The notes below the pieces were generated by a model. It made no database searches. It saw nothing but the letters and a program-made list of their open reading frames with translations, and was not told the DNA's origin. This document shows positions 33,495 through 37,641 of a DNA stretch of 37,641 nucleotides, in pieces; positions within the stretch are counted from its first letter, which is position 1; each line of letters opens with the position of its first letter. Source of the DNA: Terriglobales bacterium (lineage in GTDB: Bacteria > Acidobacteriota > Terriglobia > Terriglobales > Acidobacteriaceae); assembly GCA_025927855.1 (NCBI GenBank), contig JAICKN010000007.1, forward strand, positions 1-37,641, given 5' to 3'. The translations under genes were made by a program, and so were the position numbers.

Positions 33495-34709
33495 TCAGTC
33501 GAGGTTTTCAAAGATTCCGGCGGCACCCATGCCGCCGCCCACGCACATTGTGACCATGCCATAACGCGCCTTGCGCCGCTTCATCTCACGCAGAATCGTC
33601 GCAGTCAGCTTCGCTCCGGTACAACCAAGAGGATGGCCGAGAGCAATGGCGCCGCCATTCGGATTCAGGCGATCCGGGTCGAGACCTGCTTCGCGGATCA
33701 CGGCCAACGCTTGCACTGCAAAAGCTTCGTTCAACTCAATGACGCCGATTTCGGAAAGCTTGAGTCCGGCGAGCTTTAGGGCTTTAGAAATTGCAAATAC
33801 CGGGCCGAGCCCCATCTCTTCTGGTTTGTATCCTGCAGTTGCGAACGCAATATAGCGGGCGAGCGGCTTGATTCCAAGTTGAGCGGCCCTCTCAGCAGAC
33901 ATCATCACGGCAGCAGCCGCTCCATCCGACATTTGCGAAGAATTCCCCGCAGTCACCGCGCCTTTAACGTGGAATGCAGGCTTGAGCGCCGCAAGAGCTT
34001 CCATGGATGTATCGGCGCGTGGGCCTTCATCCACAGTCAGATATGTTTCCATTTTCGTAGAGAGGCCAGCATCCTTCCTGTTATTCCGATCCGCTTGAGC
34101 CAACGGCTGACTCAGCGGCACGGGGACAATTTCATCGGCAAACTTACCTGATTGCGCCGCGGCCAACGCCTTCTGGTGACTTTTCAAGGCAAATTCATCC
34201 GCTTCTTCGCGGGTAATGCCGAAGCGCTGCGCAAGGCGTTCCGCGGTTAAGCCCATGGAGAGATATGTTCCCGGTGCGTGTTCCACCAGCCATGGGTTGG
34301 GAGAAAATTTATGCCCCGCCATTGGAACCATGGACATGGATTCGGTGCCACCCGCAATAATAATTTCTGCGCTTCCACACAGAATGCGCTCGGCGGCCAA
34401 GGCAATGGCCTGCAATCCGGAAGAACAAAACCGGTTGATGGTAAAGGCGGAAACTTCGTTCGGCAGCCCGGCTCGGAGCGCGGCAATGCGGGCGACGTTC
34501 ATTCCCTGCTCAGCCTCGGGCATAGCGCAGCCGAGGATTACGTCGTCAATTTCGTTTTGCAATGCAGATGAGGCAAGCTGGGGCACTCGTTCGAGAGTGC
34601 CTTTGATGGCAAACGCCGCTAGTTCGTCCGGCCGCGTAGAGCGCAGGCTTCCCTTGAAAGCACGCCCAACTGGAGTACGAACTGACGAAACCAAAACCGC
34701 TTCAGGCAT
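33495..34709 (-). CDS. fadA: 3-ketoacyl-CoA thiolase
   Basis: The 404-residue thiolase has the acyl-accepting Cys95 in [10 protein letters not shown], the NEAF motif in [14 protein letters not shown], the catalytic His in [16 protein letters not shown], and the second Cys in [14 protein letters not shown]. It cleaves 3-ketoacyl-CoA to acetyl-CoA and a shortened acyl-CoA in the last step of beta-oxidation. The ATG has TGGAG about six bases upstream. It follows fadN on the same strand after 63 bases, as in the fadN-fadA order of Bacillus subtilis, but no acyl-CoA dehydrogenase follows here. A TetR-type palindrome lies in the gap, so fadA may have its own control. An acetyl-CoA acetyltransferase role is less likely given the partner. 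Confidence 0.92.
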   Translation of the reverse strand: MPEAVLVSSVRTPVGRAFKGSLRSTRPDELAAFAIKGTLERVPQLASSALQNEIDDVILGCAMPEAEQGMNVARIAALRAGLPNEVSAFTINRFCSSGLQAIALAAERILCGSAEIIIAGGTESMSMVPMAGHKFSPNPWLVEHAPGTYLSMGLTAERLAQRFGITREEADEFALKSHQKALAAAQSGKFADEIVPVPLSQPLAQADRNNRKDAGLSTKMETYLTVDEGPRADTSMEALAALKPAFHVKGAVTAGNSSQMSDGAAAAVMMSAERAAQLGIKPLARYIAFATAGYKPEEMGLGPVFAISKALKLAGLKLSEIGVIELNEAFAVQALAVIREAGLDPDRLNPNGGAIALGHPLGCTGAKLTATILREMKRRKARYGMVTMCVGGGMGAAGIFENLD

Positions 34710-34732
34710 GACAACTCCAGATATCTGTTTCT

Positions 34733-34744
34733 GACCGTCCGGTC
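34733..34744. promoter_or_regulatory. TetR/FadR-type palindrome between fadN and fadA
   Basis: GACCG-TC-CGGTC is a perfect inverted repeat 24 bases before the fadA start. TetR-family fatty-acid regulators of this kind often bind GACCGNNCGGTC-like sites. No such regulator gene is in the window. Confidence 0.45.
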
Positions 34745-34772
34745 TAATGATCGGCGATCCCGATCGCAGATC

Positions 34773-37220
34773 CTAATTCCGCAACGGCTTCCCTGTTTTC
34801 AACGTGTGTTGAATACGCTCTTGCGTCTTGCGCTCTCCGCAGAGTGATTTGAATGCTTCGCGTTCCAAGTCCAGCATGTATTGCTCACTGATCGCGCTGC
34901 CGGGAGTAATATTTCCGCCGCAAAGCACCTCCGCGATTTTTCCCGCCAGCTTCATTTCATACTCTGTAATATAGCCGCCCTCGTGCATGAGATATGCGCC
35001 CAGCTTAAGAGTGGCGAGGATATTTTCGCCGGGCGCGGGAATATCGTTGCATTCCGCAGGCGGCTCATAACCGGTCCGCAGCAGAGACAGAGCGCAAGCT
35101 TTGGCATCGCTCAGAACGCGTTCGCGGTTCATGGTGATTTCATCGCTGTCGCTCACAAAGCCGAGCGAGCGCGCATGCACCGCCGAAGTTGAAACTTTTG
35201 CCATGGCAATTGTTTCAAATGCGCGCTTCATTGCATCCAGAAGTTCCACGGAATTTATCAATACGGCATTGCTTTGGCCAGCCCGGGTTGTTCCATGGCT
35301 CCCGCTCGCGCTAGCAATGGCACGCAGCAGCATCTCCTTGCACCCGCCGCCGGCCGGGAGAAGCCCCACTCCGGCTTCCACCAAACCTGTATAGAGTTCA
35401 GCATGAGGCTGGCGCACCGCAGCATGCAGTGACATCTCGCATCCGCCGCCCAGCGTCAGGCCGAATGGCGCAATCACCACGGGCTTGGGAGAAAACTTGA
35501 TGGCCTGGGTCATTGCCTGGAACTGCCGGACCATCAGGTCTATCTCATCCCACTCCTCTCCCTGTGCTGAAAGCAGCAGCATGACCAGGTTCGCGCCCGC
35601 CGAAAAATTCGCGGCATCGTTACCAATCACAAACGCGTCAAAGCTGCTCCCAATGCCATTTCCATTCCCTTGCGGAACCAACGTTTGAGCAAGCAGCGAA
35701 ACGATATCGCCCCCAAGAAGATTCATCTTGGAGTGGAACTCGATGCAGCCGACGCCGTCGCCCATATCCACCAGAGATGCGCTGGCATTACTTGCGACTA
35801 CTCCATTTCTTCTTTTGAGCACCGTTACTGTCAGTGTGCCCGGAGGAAGGTGCTCGGGCTTATAGCTTGCGCTTGCGAAGTCGAAGTACGCACGTCCTGA
35901 GGTCGCGTTTGGATCATCTCCGTACCAGGATTTTTGTCCGGATGCCAGGACCTTTTGTACGTTTTCAGATTGCCGCTGTTCTGGGGAGAAGCGCGCGACG
36001 GTGTTTTCAACTCCAGCGGTATCCCACAATTCAAATGGGCCGAGCTCCCAATTAAATCCCAGCCGCATGGCACGGTCCATTTCGACGATGGAGTCTGCCG
36101 CTTCAGGAACAAGGGCAACCGAATAAATCCACAGATCGGAAAGCATGCGCCATAGAAACTCGCTTTCTTTCGGCCTCTTCAGATGAGCACTTTCGCCGCG
36201 CGAGGCATTTGGGAAAAGGACCGTCCTTACTCGCTCCCGTAGATTCTCAATATTTTTTGCCAATTCGAGCACGGAAAATTTCGGTTTATTACTCGGATGG
36301 TATTCGAGGGTCTTCCAGTCAAGTGCCAGTATTTCATCTTCCCCCGAGCCAGTTCGTACCTTTTTATAAAAACCGCCGCCCGTTTTGTCTCCCAGCCATC
36401 GGCGTTGCAGCATCTCTTTGTAAAAGTCGGGCAGTGGATCGCACGTCGCCGGTCCAGCCGGTTGCTCTGCTGAAAATGTATTCCTTGCCACGTGGCCCAA
36501 AACATCGAGTCCAACCAGATCAAGGGTACGGAAAGTGGCCGAGCGCGGCCAGCCGATGATCGGGCCCGTCAACGCGTCCACTTCTTCAATGCTCAAGTCC
36601 ATTTGCTGCATCAGCCGCATGATGTTGAGCAGGGAAAAAACACCAATTCGATTGGCAATGAAGTTGGGGGTATCTTTGGCGAACACTACGCCCTTGCCCA
36701 GGCGCACATCGCAAAACCACGCTACCGCGTCTACTAAATTGCCGTCGGTATCCGGTGCGGGAATAATCTCCACCAGACGCATATAGCGCGGCGGATTAAA
36801 AAAATGCGTGCCGAACCATGAGCGTCGAAATTCTTCGGAAAATCCCTCGGCAATCTTGCTTACCGGAAGTCCGCTGGTGTTTGTGGTAATGATGGTTCCC
36901 TGCTTACGGACTGCCTCTACACGCGTCAACAGCGCGCGCTTAATTGAGAGGTCCTCCACAACCGCTTCGACGATCCAATCAACCTGGGCAAGGCTGGATA
37001 AATCATCGTCGAAATTTCCGACGGTTACCAATTGGGCGAAAGAAGGATCGAAAAGAGCGGCGGGCTTGGACTTAATCACCGCTTCCAACCGGGCGGCTGC
37101 GACATTTGTAGGAGGCACGTCGAGCAAGAGGCAAGGCACACCGGCATTACCAAAGTGCGCGGCGATGCGCGCGCCCATGGTTCCAGCGCCGAGCACAGCG
37201 GCTTTATGAATTCGCTTCAC
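34773..37220 (-). CDS. fadN: 3-hydroxyacyl-CoA dehydrogenase / enoyl-CoA hydratase, FadN type
   Basis: From a GTG at 37220 the protein has 815 residues and begins VKRIHKAAVLGAGTMG, as FadN of Bacillus does. The track's TTG start eight codons earlier adds residues that the family lacks. The dehydrogenase comes first: Rossmann GAGTMG (11-16), FGTHFFNPPRYMRLVEIIP with catalytic His, and NFIANRIGVF. A second dehydrogenase-like C-terminal domain follows (MRLGFNWELGPFELWD). The hydratase-like domain is last (FVIGNDAANFSAGANL, then VVIAPFGLTLGGGCEMSLHA). This is the reverse of FadB, where the hydratase comes first. It performs two steps of beta-oxidation and is followed by fadA. Its message would run away from sat, with which it is divergent. 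Confidence 0.9.
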   Translation of the reverse strand: MKRIHKAAVLGAGTMGARIAAHFGNAGVPCLLLDVPPTNVAAARLEAVIKSKPAALFDPSFAQLVTVGNFDDDLSSLAQVDWIVEAVVEDLSIKRALLTRVEAVRKQGTIITTNTSGLPVSKIAEGFSEEFRRSWFGTHFFNPPRYMRLVEIIPAPDTDGNLVDAVAWFCDVRLGKGVVFAKDTPNFIANRIGVFSLLNIMRLMQQMDLSIEEVDALTGPIIGWPRSATFRTLDLVGLDVLGHVARNTFSAEQPAGPATCDPLPDFYKEMLQRRWLGDKTGGGFYKKVRTGSGEDEILALDWKTLEYHPSNKPKFSVLELAKNIENLRERVRTVLFPNASRGESAHLKRPKESEFLWRMLSDLWIYSVALVPEAADSIVEMDRAMRLGFNWELGPFELWDTAGVENTVARFSPEQRQSENVQKVLASGQKSWYGDDPNATSGRAYFDFASASYKPEHLPPGTLTVTVLKRRNGVVASNASASLVDMGDGVGCIEFHSKMNLLGGDIVSLLAQTLVPQGNGNGIGSSFDAFVIGNDAANFSAGANLVMLLLSAQGEEWDEIDLMVRQFQAMTQAIKFSPKPVVIAPFGLTLGGGCEMSLHAAVRQPHAELYTGLVEAGVGLLPAGGGCKEMLLRAIASASGSHGTTRAGQSNAVLINSVELLDAMKRAFETIAMAKVSTSAVHARSLGFVSDSDEITMNRERVLSDAKACALSLLRTGYEPPAECNDIPAPGENILATLKLGAYLMHEGGYITEYEMKLAGKIAEVLCGGNITPGSAISEQYMLDLEREAFKSLCGERKTQERIQHTLKTGKPLRN

Positions 37221-37364
37221 GGAATATGGCCTGCCCGGATGCAAGAACTTACGAATCTTCCAGTTACGCAGGCAGAATATCGTGAGCCGCAGGGATTGTC
37301 ATTCCAGATAGCTCCACGAAGTGATAGAAAATCTGGTCCTCGCATCCAACCTGTGCGGCAGAAT

Positions 37365-37394
37365 TTGTATCTTTGTCTAGGAAAGTAGTAATAT
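37365..37394 (+). promoter_or_regulatory. Promoter before the cysteine-rich leader and sat
   Basis: TTGTAT (37365-37370), an 18-base spacer and TAATAT (37389-37394) make a good promoter. Transcription would start near 37401, about five bases before the leader ATG. The message is therefore almost leaderless for that ORF and carries about 150 bases before the sat start. Confidence 0.55.
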
Positions 37395-37405
37395 GTTGAG
37401 GCCTC

Positions 37406-37468
37406 ATGATTCGCAATTCCTACTGTCGCGCTTGTTGTTGCCCCTGTTGTAGCACCATTCTCTTCTAG
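37406..37468 (+). CDS. Cysteine-rich leader peptide, probable cysteine-sensing attenuator of sat
   Basis: An ORF too short for the track reads MIRNSYCRACCCPCCSTILF and ends in TAG. Six of nine residues in positions 7-15 are cysteine. GAGG lies four bases before the ATG, but the predicted transcription start leaves only about five leader bases. It ends 83 bases before the TTG start of sat, whose product begins sulfate assimilation to cysteine. In mycobacteria, nearly leaderless polycysteine ORFs upstream of sulfur genes act as cysteine-responsive attenuators: ribosomes slow at Cys codons when cysteine is scarce and the downstream gene is turned on. I infer the same logic here. The ORF and its place are seen directly; the function is inference. 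Confidence 0.75.
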   Translation: MIRNSYCRACCCPCCSTILF

Positions 37469-37475
37469 CTCTGCC

Positions 37476-37550
37476 GGGCGATTTCCTGCCCACTCTGTAC
37501 CAAAGTTCAAAATGCAGTTCAGAATCTAAACCAACGTGGAGGGTTACTGC
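37476..37550 (+). promoter_or_regulatory. Possible RNA switch between leader peptide and sat
   Basis: GGGC (37476-37479) can pair with GCCC (37488-37491) eight bases after the leader stop. Near the sat start, GCAGT (37514-37518) can pair with ACTGC (37546-37550) and AACC (37529-37532) with GGTT (37542-37545). This closes the 3' half of the ribosome site GGAGGG. CCAC (37490-37493) can also pair with GTGG (37536-37539) and would compete with the first hairpin. The helices are short, so this is only suggestive. Confidence 0.35.
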
Positions 37551-37551
37551 T

Positions 37552-37641
37552 TTGACTGTTTCATCGGGCCATTTGATTGCGCCGCACGGCGGCGAACTGA
37601 TTGATTTAATGGTGCAGCCGGAACGCGCCAACGAACTGAAG
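37552..37641 (+). CDS. sat: Sulfate adenylyltransferase, N-terminal fragment
   Basis: The window ends 30 codons into this gene. The visible start, SGHLIAPHGGELIDLMVQPE, matches the N-terminus of ATP sulfurylase of the Sat type, where IKPHGG.L..L is conserved. The enzyme makes adenosine 5'-phosphosulfate from ATP and sulfate, the first step of assimilation to cysteine, or works in reverse in sulfur oxidisers. The start is TTG; GGAGGG lies eight bases upstream and no ATG in this frame is available. It is preceded by the cysteine-rich leader ORF, which favours the assimilatory role. Only the fragment is seen, so the rest of the operon is unknown. Confidence 0.8.
   Translation, partial: MTVSSGHLIAPHGGELIDLMVQPERANELK

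Overview
The window is about 37.6 kb of a moderately GC-rich bacterial chromosome. The gene mix suggests a soil-type Acidobacteriota, but this is an inference from gene content; there is no rRNA to confirm it. Pointers are Tat-exported GH2 and GH29 enzymes, an M61 PDZ peptidase, a DUF2846 protein, an AniA-like copper nitrite reductase beside a cupredoxin, and many exported proteins with no known function. I see no tRNA, rRNA, CRISPR array or intact mobile element. One decayed large serine recombinase sits at the left edge.

Left third (about 1-16.3 kb): a carbohydrate-use locus. A minus-strand operon encodes an aldo-keto reductase (likely L-fucose dehydrogenase), an amidohydrolase (likely L-fuconolactonase), a zinc alcohol dehydrogenase and a FucP symporter. 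Upstream are an RbsD/FucU pyranase and an exported GH29 alpha-L-fucosidase, then a GH31 enzyme with a PA14-like insert (alpha-xylosidase-like), a LacI regulator, a GH2 beta-galactosidase-like enzyme and an exported six-hairpin-type protein of unknown family. Fucosidase, galactosidase and xylosidase together match the side chain of fucosylated xyloglucan. Three related operator-like sites (core CGATAC[AC]GTTA) lie before GH29, GH31 and GH2, so the LacI protein probably controls all three.

Middle (about 16.3-28.7 kb): a copper nitrite reductase that appears to be split by a -1 frameshift from a C-terminal cupredoxin, a possible FNR/DNR site, several exported or membrane proteins without known function, a LysM plus DUF4015 protein, a stand-alone ClpB/C-type AAA ATPase, an orphan xylose-type binding protein and an M48 peptidase.

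Right part (about 28.7-37.6 kb): housekeeping genes holB and tmk, an M61 peptidase, a PIG-L deacetylase, and the beta-oxidation pair fadN-fadA with a TetR-type palindrome between them. At the right edge lies the start of sat (sulfate adenylyltransferase). Just before sat is a 20-codon ORF with six cysteine codons within nine (CRACCCPCC), placed five bases after a predicted transcription start. It looks like a cysteine-sensing leader peptide controlling sulfate assimilation and is the most interesting item in the window.
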